A DNA stretch of 64,000 bases, taken from Nitrospira sp. BO4 (GTDB lineage: Bacteria > Nitrospirota > Nitrospiria > Nitrospirales > Nitrospiraceae). The stretch spans positions 248,001 to 312,000 of the forward strand of contig JAMPUU010000012.1 in assembly GCA_030144965.1 (NCBI GenBank), given 5' to 3'. The notes under the pieces were generated by a model. The model was not told where the DNA came from. It saw only the letters and a list, made by a program, of their open reading frames with translations, and did no database searches. Numbering within the stretch: the stretch's first letter is position 1; each line of letters starts with the position of its first letter. Positions 26,971-36,233 of this stretch are shown here, one piece after another. A program made the translations under genes and the position numbers.

Positions 26971-28605
26971 TCACGCGCTCTTGAATTTGGTAAGTTTGGC
27001 GAACAGGATAGCCGAGAAGGGAAGGGCCAGGCCGATCACCACTTGCGTGATGAGCAGCTCGCCCAGTTGGCTGTAGTCGGCAGGGGTCTGAATGACACCG
27101 GTCGCTTGATCACGCACCTCTCGCGTGATGACGAACAGTTCATTGAGATACTTCGTACCGAGCTGGCTCAAAGAAAGCGCCAGATTGGTAAATGACGCCA
27201 TCACGGCGAAGAAGGTGGCTTTCAGATTGGCCGGAGCCGAGTTTGCGATCCATGCCAGCATCGGAATCATGGAGATCTGCACGAGGGGCGATTCCAACGC
27301 CGTGTCGACCAAGGCGATGAACCGCGCATCGATGACGCCGCCGGTCACGCTCGCCGTCCACTCATGCAACCCATAGTACAGACCTACGATTGGAACAGAG
27401 AGGATCGTGCCGACAACCGTCAAGAATCCGACCACATACATAATCGACCGTTCAGCCATAAAGCGCCGGAAAACAAACATACCGGCCAAAGCTAATATGC
27501 CGCCGATCAGAGAAAGAACGGAAAGGAACTGCTGATCGAACTTCAGATCGTCGATCATCCACCAGGTCGAGCCCGGACCAGGCCCCGGAATGGCCCGCAA
27601 CGCAAAGATCACCGCGGCAGTGCCGACCAAGGTGAGCCGCTTATCAGGCTCCAATTCCCGGACAAGTTTCGACATCAAGAACAGCACAATGGCCATGGAA
27701 CCGGCAAACACGATCTCTTCCCGGTAGGGAAACCCGCTTAGTCCAACCGTCAGCGTGAACAGGACAAAGGCCGAGCTTCCGCCGAGGATCCACCAATTAG
27801 GTTTCGTCGGTTCGTTGTCTGCATCACGCACATCCACCATCTGCCGGACCTGCTCTATAGAAAACCCTTCCTGAACGAGTCGCCGCATCTGCCGCCGTTT
27901 GATCCACCAAGCCAATCCGACTCCCACCACAGACACGAGGGGAATCACCATTGCCATCAGATAGATCTGTTTATAGAGCCGAATCAGATCGGCCTGCGGA
28001 AGCCCTTCGGTTCCGGTAAAGACGTAGACGTTGACCAGCGCCACGAGGATGCCGCCTCCGACAATCGCGACACGCCCGAGTGTCTGCATCGTCGTGTGCA
28101 TCAGTTTTCTCGTCTGGTCATCGAAAGAACGGCCTTGGTCATCGACACGCGGGACAGCCTCCACCGTCATGGCGTCCGCAACAGCGTCTTGAATGACGTA
28201 CCCGATAGGGGCAAGCAGCACGCTGAGGACATACCAGACTTCCACCGGCAGGATGGCCGTCATGGCTTCGCGGGTACCGATCAACAGCGCCATGATCCCG
28301 AGGCTGATGGCCAGCAGACCGGCGCCCAAGCCAACGAGCCAGCTCTTCCATCGCCATAAAATATCAACCGTATGGCCGATCGGCATCTTCAGCGCCCAGG
28401 GAATCCCGGCCCAGAACCCGAGTGCGGCCAGAAAGGCAGCTGAGAGACCGAGGTAGTCTTTGACGAAGAAGGTTCCGACAATACCGGTGAGACCCGAGAT
28501 GCCATAGGCCACGTAGACCATCAGCGGTGGCAGATAGGACAGCCGCACCTCACGGCCGAGAGAGAGAATGTTGCGATCAATCCAGGCGGCCAGTGTATTC
28601 GGCAT
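26971..28605 (-). CDS. MFS-type transporter, BT1/folate-biopterin-like
   Basis: A 544-residue inner membrane protein with about 12 hydrophobic segments. The N-terminal half (YVAYGISGLTGIVGTFFVKDYL, LGFWAGIPWALKMPIGHTVD, GYVIQDAVADAMTVEAVPR) carries the GYVIQDAVAD signature of the BT1 family, whose eukaryotic members transport folates and pterins; bacterial members are not characterised. A hydrophilic stretch lies mid-protein (RRQMRRLVQEGFSIEQVRQM). It is the last minus-strand gene of the long series from 37418, with 110 bases before it, so it may have its own promoter. Confidence 0.7.
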   Translation of the reverse strand: MPNTLAAWIDRNILSLGREVRLSYLPPLMVYVAYGISGLTGIVGTFFVKDYLGLSAAFLAALGFWAGIPWALKMPIGHTVDILWRWKSWLVGLGAGLLAISLGIMALLIGTREAMTAILPVEVWYVLSVLLAPIGYVIQDAVADAMTVEAVPRVDDQGRSFDDQTRKLMHTTMQTLGRVAIVGGGILVALVNVYVFTGTEGLPQADLIRLYKQIYLMAMVIPLVSVVGVGLAWWIKRRQMRRLVQEGFSIEQVRQMVDVRDADNEPTKPNWWILGGSSAFVLFTLTVGLSGFPYREEIVFAGSMAIVLFLMSKLVRELEPDKRLTLVGTAAVIFALRAIPGPGPGSTWWMIDDLKFDQQFLSVLSLIGGILALAGMFVFRRFMAERSIMYVVGFLTVVGTILSVPIVGLYYGLHEWTASVTGGVIDARFIALVDTALESPLVQISMIPMLAWIANSAPANLKATFFAVMASFTNLALSLSQLGTKYLNELFVITREVRDQATGVIQTPADYSQLGELLITQVVIGLALPFSAILFAKLTKFKSA

Positions 28606-28715
28606 CGTGCGGTTAGACGCCTATGCCGCTGTCGGCCAGGACAGGATGACCCATGATCCGGCTGGAACTTCTGCGATCCACAGAGAAGGCGATATCCATA
28701 ACCTTTCGATCTCTT

Positions 28716-29597
28716 CTATGTACTGACTGTAGTCGGCGCCCGACGTCGGATCAAGCCCTGAAGAGCCGCATGCATCTCGGACTGTGGCAGATGAATCCGA
28801 TCGCCGTGTCCGGCCAGCACCCATTCAAAAGGATAGTCGAGAAGCTTACGGAGAGAATCGATCAAGACCCATTTTCTCCAGACGAGGCGAGTGGGGGCTT
28901 CGAGCGACTTGATATGGGAATCCCACCAGAGATGATCGCCAGTGAAGAGAAATCGCTCACGATACAATAGGACCATACTTCCGGCGGTGTGGCCGGGCAC
29001 GGGAATGATTTGGAACTCGGAGCCAACACGAATCGTTTCTTCCCCCCCAATCATATGTTCTGCGGTCGGGGCAACGTCCGCATCCGCCTGGTGGATGAAT
29101 CTCTTCGCGCCGAAATGTGCGGCATACTTGTCCGCATCGGCGACATCATCTTTGTGTGTGAGAAAGATATGGGCGATTCCTCCCCTCTGTTCAAAGGCCT
29201 CAACCAGGTGCTTGAGATACCGGGGAGAATCGATCAGCCAGTTCCCATCCGGATGCTTGATGAAGAAACTGTTCGCCCCGAAGGATTTCTCTGAATTGAA
29301 GCCACAATAACTCACCTCATCCTCAAGAGGGATCGGAAAGCTCGCCATCGCCGTGTGCATCCGTAACTTGTCGCTCTGTTCCGTCCCGATCGAACCGACG
29401 GGGCAAGCGAGTAACGCCTGATAAGCCTGATGAACTTGTTCGTAACCATCCGGCTGGCGACTGACCGCGGAATAGTCTCCAATCTCTTCGAAATTCAGCG
29501 GCGCCAACTGTCGGCAGGTGTCGCAGTTAATGCACGTGGCATCGACGTAAAAGTTCCCCTGAACGTTGGAATCGAGGCGCTTGTGTCGGTCAGCCAT
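28716..29597 (-). CDS. Ferredoxin-metallo-beta-lactamase fusion protein
   Basis: A 293-residue protein. Residues 15-75 look like a one-cluster [4Fe-4S] ferredoxin (ATCINCDTCRQLAP with three Cys, then a fourth in LLACPVGSIG). The remainder is a metallo-beta-lactamase fold: LTHKDDVADADKY replaces the canonical HxHxDH, while PVPGHTAGSMVLLY, FTGDHLWWDS and LAGHGDRIH supply the other metal ligands. I chose ATG 29597, which overlaps the TGA of the glycosylase gene (TGATG), over an upstream start inside that gene. It may be an iron-sulfur-coupled hydrolase, perhaps glyoxalase II-like; the altered first metal motif makes the catalytic type uncertain. Confidence 0.85.
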   Translation of the reverse strand: MADRHKRLDSNVQGNFYVDATCINCDTCRQLAPLNFEEIGDYSAVSRQPDGYEQVHQAYQALLACPVGSIGTEQSDKLRMHTAMASFPIPLEDEVSYCGFNSEKSFGANSFFIKHPDGNWLIDSPRYLKHLVEAFEQRGGIAHIFLTHKDDVADADKYAAHFGAKRFIHQADADVAPTAEHMIGGEETIRVGSEFQIIPVPGHTAGSMVLLYRERFLFTGDHLWWDSHIKSLEAPTRLVWRKWVLIDSLRKLLDYPFEWVLAGHGDRIHLPQSEMHAALQGLIRRRAPTTVST

Positions 29598-30265
29598 CAG
29601 AGCACACTCATTGCCCGCTTTGCCCGATCGGCGGCTCGCCAGAGATACCAGGCGGCAACCGTACGATGGGGTTTCCATCGCTCGCCATATTGTAACAGTT
29701 GTTTTGGCGTGGGCATCGCAGGCCGTCGGTAGGCAATGCGGAAGCCGTTGCGCACGCCGAAATCGTCGACCGGCAATACATCAGGGCGCCCCAACTGAAA
29801 GATCAACAGCATCTCCACCGTCCATCGCCCGATGCCCCGAACTTCGATCAGGCGATCGATAAGAGCTTGGTCGTCGAGCATAGTAACCACTCGTCCCGTC
29901 GGAACGGTTCCGTCGAGCGTCTTTGCGGCCAGATCGCGAAGGGCCAGCACCTTCGCACGAGAGAAACCGGCCCTTCGAATCGATCGGACATTCATGGCCA
30001 GCAGCTCCTCGGGACGAGGAAATCTCCGGCCAGGAAAGAGCGCGATGAATCGCTTCAGGATGCATTCCGCCGCTTTGTCATGGAGCTGTTGGTAAGCAAT
30101 CGCGCGCGCAAGCGATTCGAATGGGGACCGGCGCGCTTTCGGCTTCAGAGAGAAAGGGCCGATCTCCGTGATCAACCGGCACATGACGGGATCCACCTTG
30201 GAAAGATAGTCCGTTGAGTCCGAGCTTGCGCAGTACATCACCCCAGCCGAGATCCGATCAGTCAT
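29597..30265 (-). CDS. DNA-3-methyladenine glycosylase II (AlkA-like)
   Basis: A helix-hairpin-helix base-excision enzyme of 222 residues from ATG 30265. The HhH motif is RLIEVRGIGRWTVEMLLIF and the catalytic Asp lies in VLPVDDFGVRNG. The N-terminal FESLARAIAYQQLHDKAA helix is typical of the AlkA/MAG family. It removes 3-methyladenine and related alkylated purines, and overlaps the next gene by two bases. The upstream frame is open to 30364 but overlaps the SDR gene, so the shorter start is preferred. It complements the Tag enzyme at 23642. Confidence 0.92.
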   Translation of the reverse strand: MTDRISAGVMYCASSDSTDYLSKVDPVMCRLITEIGPFSLKPKARRSPFESLARAIAYQQLHDKAAECILKRFIALFPGRRFPRPEELLAMNVRSIRRAGFSRAKVLALRDLAAKTLDGTVPTGRVVTMLDDQALIDRLIEVRGIGRWTVEMLLIFQLGRPDVLPVDDFGVRNGFRIAYRRPAMPTPKQLLQYGERWKPHRTVAAWYLWRAADRAKRAMSVL

Positions 30266-30275
30266 CCTGATGAGA

Positions 30276-31007
30276 CTACATGACGATGCCGCCGCCGGCA
30301 TGGATGGTCTGTCCCGTAATCCATCGGGCCTCTTCACTGACGATGAACGCGACGACATCCGCAATATCTTTGGGAGTCCCCAGCCTTTTCAGCGGTGACA
30401 GCTGAATCCCAATCTGCCGATATTCGTCCGTCATCATGCCGGTTTCAGTGAAGCCAGGCGACACCGTATTGACGGTAACCCCCTTCGAAGCCAACTCTTG
30501 CGCCAGCCCTTTGGTATATTGCTCGAGAGCGGCCTTGCTGCCAAGATATGCCGTGGCGCCTGGAAAATGCAGATGAGTCCCACCAGTTGAGATATTCACG
30601 ATACGCCCGCCGTCCTTCAGCACTCGGGCCGCTTCCTGCATGGCGAAATACGGCCCTTTGGCGTTCAGCGCGATGACTCCGTCAAAGTCGGCTTCAGTCG
30701 TTTCCTCAAGCGATTTCGGCATGAACTTCCCCGCGTTGTTCACGAGAATATCCAGCCGGTTGAACTGCTTGACCGTGTCGACCACGAGACGCCGCGCATC
30801 CGCCACCTGACTCATGTCGGCCTGAACGGCCAACGCCTTGCCCCCTTTTCCTTGTATGCCCGTGACAACCTGCTGAGCCTTTTCCGAACTTCGGACATAG
30901 TTCACGACGACGATGGCACCGTCATCCGCCAGCCGTTCCGCAACAGCACGACCGATTCCATTGGATGCTCCGGTTACAATCGCCACCTTTCCGCTCAACG
31001 ATTTCAT
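30276..31007 (-). CDS. Short-chain dehydrogenase/reductase (FabG-like)
   Basis: A 243-residue NAD(P)-dependent oxidoreductase. From ATG 31007, with GAGGAG eight bases upstream, the cofactor motif is VTGASNGIGRAVAERL (TGxxxGIG), then LDILVNNAGKFMP (NNAG), the catalytic Ser in IVNISTGGTH, and YLGSKAALEQYTKGLA (YxxxK). The C-terminal GQTIHAGGGIVM is normal for the family. It lies 32 bases downstream of the nitroreductase gene in the efflux-linked operon and ten before the glycosylase. The substrate is not predictable; a role in quinone or aldehyde detoxification would fit the neighbours. Confidence 0.93.
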   Translation of the reverse strand: MKSLSGKVAIVTGASNGIGRAVAERLADDGAIVVVNYVRSSEKAQQVVTGIQGKGGKALAVQADMSQVADARRLVVDTVKQFNRLDILVNNAGKFMPKSLEETTEADFDGVIALNAKGPYFAMQEAARVLKDGGRIVNISTGGTHLHFPGATAYLGSKAALEQYTKGLAQELASKGVTVNTVSPGFTETGMMTDEYRQIGIQLSPLKRLGTPKDIADVVAFIVSEEARWITGQTIHAGGGIVM

Positions 31008-31039
31008 CAACAGACTCCTCTTCTTGAACTCCGGCCTCG

Positions 31040-31633
31040 CTACAGAATCGGGATCCCCCACTGTCCTGAAAACGTCCATTCTCCAATCGGCCGTCGACTC
31101 CTTGCCTGGAGTTCACGTTCTCGCAGCCGTTCCGGAAGGATGTTGGGATCACTCGGATAGCCGATCGCGATCATGGCAACCGGCTCGTAGCCTGCAGGAA
31201 TTTGGAGATCGGCTCGGGCCTTCTCGACGTCGAAACCCGCCATCGGATGGGCAACCAGCCCGTGTGCCGTCGCCTGCAACACAAGATTTTCAGTCGCCAA
31301 TCCGGTGTCGTGAAAGGCATGCCGGTTCGGCGTACCATCATCCTCGAAATTCATACTGGCAACCGAGAGGATGAGCACCGGCGCACGGAAGGCCCATTTG
31401 CGGTTGCCCTCTGTCAGACACTCGAATAGCCGGTTCCACGCCGTCTCACTGTCCTTGCTCGCGACAAAGAACCGCCAAGGCTGCTCGTTGCTCGACGACG
31501 GGGCCCAGCGAGCTGCCTCAAAAAGCGTTCGTAGCAGGTCGGTGGCTACACGCCGCTCATCGAACGCGCGTGGGCTCCAGCGACGGGCGAGCAAATCATA
31601 GATCGGGAATTGAGTGGGTGCCGGTTTGTCCAC
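31040..31633 (-). CDS. Nitroreductase family protein
   Basis: A 197-residue FMN-dependent oxidoreductase. The family start RRWSPRAFDERRV and the FMN-binding region ARWAPSSSNEQPWRFFVAS are clear; GLVAHPMAGFD and PVAMIAIGYP match the later conserved blocks. The start is GTG at 31633 with AAGGATAG upstream. It lies five bases after the outer membrane factor gene of the first RND system, so its expression is tied to efflux. Nitroreductases reduce nitro compounds or quinones with NAD(P)H; with pumps they form a plausible detoxification unit. Confidence 0.92.
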   Translation of the reverse strand: MDKPAPTQFPIYDLLARRWSPRAFDERRVATDLLRTLFEAARWAPSSSNEQPWRFFVASKDSETAWNRLFECLTEGNRKWAFRAPVLILSVASMNFEDDGTPNRHAFHDTGLATENLVLQATAHGLVAHPMAGFDVEKARADLQIPAGYEPVAMIAIGYPSDPNILPERLRERELQARSRRPIGEWTFSGQWGIPIL

Positions 31634-31638
31634 AGGCT

Positions 31639-33057
31639 CTATCCTTTCTTCCCATCTGCGACTGACTGCATATCAGGCGACCACCCGCCTCCCAGTGCCT
31701 TGTACAGTTGGACGACCGATGCCAGCAGCAATCGCCGCGTGCTGGTCAGGGCCAGTTCCGCTTCGAACAGATTTCGTCGAGCCACCAGCACGTCCAGATA
31801 ATTGGCAAGTCCTCCCTTATAGCGGAGTTCAGCCAGTTTCAGCGCCGACTGCAATGCGGTAACCTGTTGCTGTTGCGATTCGCCCTGAGCACGCGCCGTC
31901 CGAACGGCGACGAGCGCATCCTCGACTTCACGAAAGGCCGTTAACACGGCCTGTTCGTACTGTGCCAACGCTTGCTTGGTTTGGGCCTCCACCGCTTCCT
32001 GCTGGAAACCCAGCACTTGAGCGTTCAACAAGGGAGCAGCCAGCCCGGCACCGATCACTCCGAAGGAGGAGGCATCTGTGATGATCAACGACAATTCAGG
32101 ATGAGCCACACCGAGCAGCCCCGTCAACGTGATTCTGGGGAACCGTTCAGCTTTGGCCGCCCCGATACGGGCGGTCGCGGCCGCCAACTGTTGCTCCGCC
32201 GCCAACAGATCAGGCCGCCGCTGCAACAATTCGGAGGGCAGGCCCGCAGGGACAGCGGGAGGTACGATTTGCTCGTCCAAGGAACGACCCCGCGTAATGG
32301 CCACCGGTTTTCTGCCCAGCAGCACGCTCAACTGATTCTCCGTTTGAACCATCTGCCGTTCAAGTTCGGCGGTACGGGCCGCCGCGCTGGCTCGCTCGGC
32401 TTCAAACTGATCGGTATCGAGCTTCGAAATCATTCCTTGGCGCAGCCGCGCCTCGGAAATCCGCACCGACTCTTCCCAGGATTGCAGCGTCCGCTTCGCG
32501 ATATCGAGCTGCAGATCGAATTGACGCAGATTGAAGTAGGCTTCAGCTACGGCGCTGACGAGTTGAATCGTCACCGCACGCCGGTTCTCCTCCTTGGACA
32601 ACAGATCGCCACGCGCCGCTTCGTTGGATCTCCTCACACGCCCCCAGAGATCGATTTCCCATGCAAGATTGCCCAATAAGTAATAGTTGAACGGACTCGC
32701 GAACCCGGGAAAGAGGAAGTTCGCCTTGCGGCCGGCCGGCGCACTCGCAGCAATCGTGATTCCTGGGAAATAGTCGGATCGGGCGATCAGCGCTCTCGCC
32801 CGAAATTCTTCAACGGTCGCAACAGCACGCTGGAGATCTCTATTCTCCACAAGGGCCAATCGAATGAGTTGCCGTAGCTGCTCATCCTGCAGAAGATCCC
32901 ACCATGCCAGATTCGCCAACGCCGGCATATCCGATGGCCCATCGGCCATACGGAACCGGTCGTCTATATCTGTTTTTGGCCGCGAATAGTTCGGACCCAC
33001 GGCACAGGAGAGCAGTGATAGCGACAACCCGATGATGAGGACAGTGCGTACCGTCAA
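31639..33057 (-). CDS. RND efflux outer membrane factor (NodT/OprM-like), system 1
   Basis: A 472-residue outer membrane lipoprotein forming the trimeric exit channel of a tripartite pump. The signal GLSLSLLSCAVGPNYSRP gives the lipidated Cys 18. Two OEP repeats are visible, with LANLAWWDLLQDEQLRQLI and the second-repeat RLGQ-like stretch ELRYKGGLANYLDVLVARRNLFEAE. The start is TTG 33057, which overlaps the pump gene's stop by four bases and has GGAGG upstream. It is clearly paralogous to the product at 53008. It precedes the nitroreductase gene. Confidence 0.92.
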   Translation of the reverse strand: MTVRTVLIIGLSLSLLSCAVGPNYSRPKTDIDDRFRMADGPSDMPALANLAWWDLLQDEQLRQLIRLALVENRDLQRAVATVEEFRARALIARSDYFPGITIAASAPAGRKANFLFPGFASPFNYYLLGNLAWEIDLWGRVRRSNEAARGDLLSKEENRRAVTIQLVSAVAEAYFNLRQFDLQLDIAKRTLQSWEESVRISEARLRQGMISKLDTDQFEAERASAAARTAELERQMVQTENQLSVLLGRKPVAITRGRSLDEQIVPPAVPAGLPSELLQRRPDLLAAEQQLAAATARIGAAKAERFPRITLTGLLGVAHPELSLIITDASSFGVIGAGLAAPLLNAQVLGFQQEAVEAQTKQALAQYEQAVLTAFREVEDALVAVRTARAQGESQQQQVTALQSALKLAELRYKGGLANYLDVLVARRNLFEAELALTSTRRLLLASVVQLYKALGGGWSPDMQSVADGKKG

Positions 33058-36000
33058 GGCGTATCCTCCGGCAAGTGCGCGACACTCGGTTGGTCGGCCG
33101 TGACGACCCGTTGAGCGCTCCGCTTGGTCAATTTGCGGATCAAGACATAGAACAACGGAACGAAAAATATTGCAAGGAACGTGGCCGCCAACATGCCGCC
33201 CATGACACCCGTCCCAATTGACTGACGGCTTGCCGCTCCCGCCCCGCTGGCGACGACCAACGGGATCATACCGAAAATAAACGCCATTGACGTCATGATG
33301 ATCGGCCTGAACCGTAACCGAGCCGCTTCGACCGTCGCTTCGATCAGGGAACGACCGGCCTCATAGCGGGTGTTGGCGAATTCGACGATCAGAATGGCAT
33401 TTTTAGCGGACAGGCCGATCAACGTCACGAGGCCGATCTGGAAATAGATATCGTTTTCGAAGCCTCGAAGCCACACGGCCGTCAGCGCTCCGAAGACCGC
33501 GAACGGCACGGCCAGAATCACCGCAAACGGAACGACCCAACTTTCAAACTGCGCCGCCAACACCAGGAAGACCATCAATAATCCGATCACAAACACCTGG
33601 CCCGACTGTCCACCGACCCGCCGCTCTTGAAACGAAATGTTGCTCCAATCGATCGCATAGCCCTGCGGAACCAGCACGTCCTTCGCCACCCGTTCCAATG
33701 CCTCAAGCGCTTGTCCCGAGCTGAACCCGGGAGCGGCAGCGCCGAGCACGAGCGCCGTATTGTATCCATTGAAGTGATTCACAGGATCCGGTCCGCTTTG
33801 ATACTCCGCCGTCACGACCGTATCGAGCGGAATCATATGGGTGGCCCGTTCGCTTCGCGCCCGCACGTAGATTTTCGACAGATCCTGCGGCGTCGACCGG
33901 TACTCAGCCTCCGCTTCCGTCTGCACATGATACACACGACCGAACTTCACGAAGTCGTTGATGTAGAAATTGCCGAAGTACGCCTGGAGCGTATCGAAAA
34001 TATCCGAAATCGGAATCCCCATTGCCTTGGCCCGCTCCCGATTCACGTTGGCAAAGAGTCTCGGCGAGGAGACGCGGAAATTCGTCCCGATGCGTCCGAT
34101 CGCAGGGTCTTTTTGCGCCCGCTCGACAAACTGCTGCGCGACCATCGCGAACTTTTTGAAATCACCGCCGCTCGGATCCTGAATTTGTGCCGAAAACCCG
34201 CCGACGGCGCCCACTCCACGAATCGCCGGCGCATTGAAGGCCAGCAGCAACGCCTCTGGAATTTTGGCAAACTCTCCGTAGGCCGCACCGACCAGGGCCT
34301 TGGCATGGTACTGAGGCTCCGTCCGTTCATCCCATAACACCAGCGGGACAAACATCGTCGCGGAGTTCGGCCCTCTGGTGCCGAACACGAAGTTCTGTCC
34401 GGTCAACGCATCGGTGGAATGAACCGCCGGAATCGCCTGGAAAAACCGCTCGACTTTTTCGAGGACCGCCTCGGTCCGCTGCTTCGACGCGCCGTCAGGC
34501 AGTTGTGCCACGACGATAAAGTAGCCTTGATCTTCCTCGGGAAGAAAACTTTTCGGCAACGTCTGGAAAAGTCCCACACAGACGGCGAGCAGCAGGCCGA
34601 ATACGGCCATGACACGAATCGGCCTGACTAAGAGCGCGGCGACCGTGTTCGTATAGCCATGCTGCGTCCGCCCGAATATACGATCGAAGACAACCCAGAA
34701 CCCGCTTCGCTTTCCATGCTGCGGCGTGAGCACGACGCCGCAAAGGGCCGGACTGAGCGTCAGCGCCACAAACCCTGAGAAGGTCACCGAGAGCGCAATG
34801 GTCGCCGCAAACTGTTTATACAGCGCCCCGGTGATGCCGCCGATGAATCCGACCGGCACAAACACCGAGACGAGAACCAAAACAATCGCGACGACGGGCG
34901 CTGTCACCTCGTTCATCGCCCGCTTGGCGGCTTCCTTCGCGGAAATCCGATCCTCCCGCATGTGTCGCTCAACGTTCTCCACCACAACAATGGCGTCGTC
35001 CACTACAATCCCGATCGCCAGCACCATCCCAAATAGGGTAATCGTATTGATGGAGAACCCGAGCGCATAGAGACCGATGAAGGTCCCGATCAACGACACG
35101 GGCACGGCAACAGTGGGAATGATGGTCGCTCGCCAGGTCTGCAAGAACAAATATACGACGAGCACAACCAACACCATCGCTTCCAACAGCGTCTTCACCA
35201 CTTCTTTGATCGACACTTCAATGAAGCGGGTGGTGTCGTACGGGGTATCGTAGGACACGCCGGCTGGGAAATTCTTGGATAGTTCTTCCATCTGAGCCCG
35301 CGTGCGGCGCACCGTATCGAGCGCGTTCGCGCCGGGAGACAGGAAGGTCAGGAGAAACGTCGTGGGCTTGCTGTTCCAACGGCCCTCCAAGCCGTATGAC
35401 TGAGCCCCCAATTCAACACGCGCCACATCCTTGAGCCGAACCGTGGAGCCGTCCGGAAGAGCGCGAACGATCATCTCCTCGAAATCCTTCACCTCCGTCA
35501 ACCGGCCTTTCGTGATGATCGGGATCGTCAGCTCCGTCCCTTTCGGGGCCGGTTCACGTCCAATCGTCCCAGCCGGGTAATCCCGATTCTGTTCACGGAT
35601 GACGGCCGTAATGTCACTCGGTGTCAGATCAAGTTTCGCCATTAACAGCGGGTTGAGGATGATCCGCATGCTGTACGTTTGCTGTCCGAACACCAGCGCA
35701 TCTCCCACGCCTTTGACCCGCTTCAGATCATCGACGATCCGAAGCGTGGCATAGTTCGACAGGAAGACGGCGTCGTGCCGTGGATCGGTCGACTTGAGGG
35801 CAACCACCAACACGAGATCGGGAGAGAGCTTCTTCACCGAGATCCCCTGACGGACCACGTCCGGGGGAAGCTGAGGCTCGGCGAGTTTTTCGCGGTTCTG
35901 AGTTTGAACTTGGGCGATGTCCGGATTGGTGCCGATCTCAAACGTCAACTTGATCGAGACGTGTCCATCGTTACTGCTGGTTGATTCGTAGTACAGCAGG

Positions 36001-36224
36001 TTGTCGACGCCGGGCAGCGTGACCTCGATCGGACGAGCGACGGCTTCGGCCGCCACTTCTGCGCTGGCACCGGGATAATCCGCATCGATCTGCACCACCG
36101 GTGGAGTGATTTCAGGGAACTGCGCGACCGGCAGGAACTGCATGGCGAGCAGCCCCATCACGACCACAACGATCGAGACCACCGATGCGCGAATCGGCCG
36201 GTCGATAAACACGTTCGAAATCAC
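33054..36224 (-). CDS. RND efflux inner membrane pump (HAE-1 type), system 1
   Basis: A 1056-residue proton-driven drug/solute exporter of the AcrB/MexB group. Twelve TM helices and two large periplasmic domains are apparent. The proton relay Asp pair lies in GIVVDDAIVVVENVERHM (about residue 408), and the matching Lys in GLSAKNAILIVEFANTRYE near residue 940. The start is GTG with AAGGAT upstream, ten bases after the adaptor stop. HAE-1 pumps expel hydrophobic compounds, dyes and solvents. The substrate of this pump is unknown; nitro or quinone compounds would suit the adjacent nitroreductase and SDR genes. Confidence 0.96.
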   Translation of the reverse strand: MISNVFIDRPIRASVVSIVVVVMGLLAMQFLPVAQFPEITPPVVQIDADYPGASAEVAAEAVARPIEVTLPGVDNLLYYESTSSNDGHVSIKLTFEIGTNPDIAQVQTQNREKLAEPQLPPDVVRQGISVKKLSPDLVLVVALKSTDPRHDAVFLSNYATLRIVDDLKRVKGVGDALVFGQQTYSMRIILNPLLMAKLDLTPSDITAVIREQNRDYPAGTIGREPAPKGTELTIPIITKGRLTEVKDFEEMIVRALPDGSTVRLKDVARVELGAQSYGLEGRWNSKPTTFLLTFLSPGANALDTVRRTRAQMEELSKNFPAGVSYDTPYDTTRFIEVSIKEVVKTLLEAMVLVVLVVYLFLQTWRATIIPTVAVPVSLIGTFIGLYALGFSINTITLFGMVLAIGIVVDDAIVVVENVERHMREDRISAKEAAKRAMNEVTAPVVAIVLVLVSVFVPVGFIGGITGALYKQFAATIALSVTFSGFVALTLSPALCGVVLTPQHGKRSGFWVVFDRIFGRTQHGYTNTVAALLVRPIRVMAVFGLLLAVCVGLFQTLPKSFLPEEDQGYFIVVAQLPDGASKQRTEAVLEKVERFFQAIPAVHSTDALTGQNFVFGTRGPNSATMFVPLVLWDERTEPQYHAKALVGAAYGEFAKIPEALLLAFNAPAIRGVGAVGGFSAQIQDPSGGDFKKFAMVAQQFVERAQKDPAIGRIGTNFRVSSPRLFANVNRERAKAMGIPISDIFDTLQAYFGNFYINDFVKFGRVYHVQTEAEAEYRSTPQDLSKIYVRARSERATHMIPLDTVVTAEYQSGPDPVNHFNGYNTALVLGAAAPGFSSGQALEALERVAKDVLVPQGYAIDWSNISFQERRVGGQSGQVFVIGLLMVFLVLAAQFESWVVPFAVILAVPFAVFGALTAVWLRGFENDIYFQIGLVTLIGLSAKNAILIVEFANTRYEAGRSLIEATVEAARLRFRPIIMTSMAFIFGMIPLVVASGAGAASRQSIGTGVMGGMLAATFLAIFFVPLFYVLIRKLTKRSAQRVVTADQPSVAHLPEDTP

Positions 36225-36233
36225 AAATGATCC

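Noticed and set aside
31972..32679. A 235-codon plus-strand frame
   Set aside because: Antisense to the outer membrane factor gene and without domain or ribosome-site support.
33627..34337. A 236-codon plus-strand frame
   Set aside because: Antisense to the first RND pump gene; composition is typical of a shadow frame.
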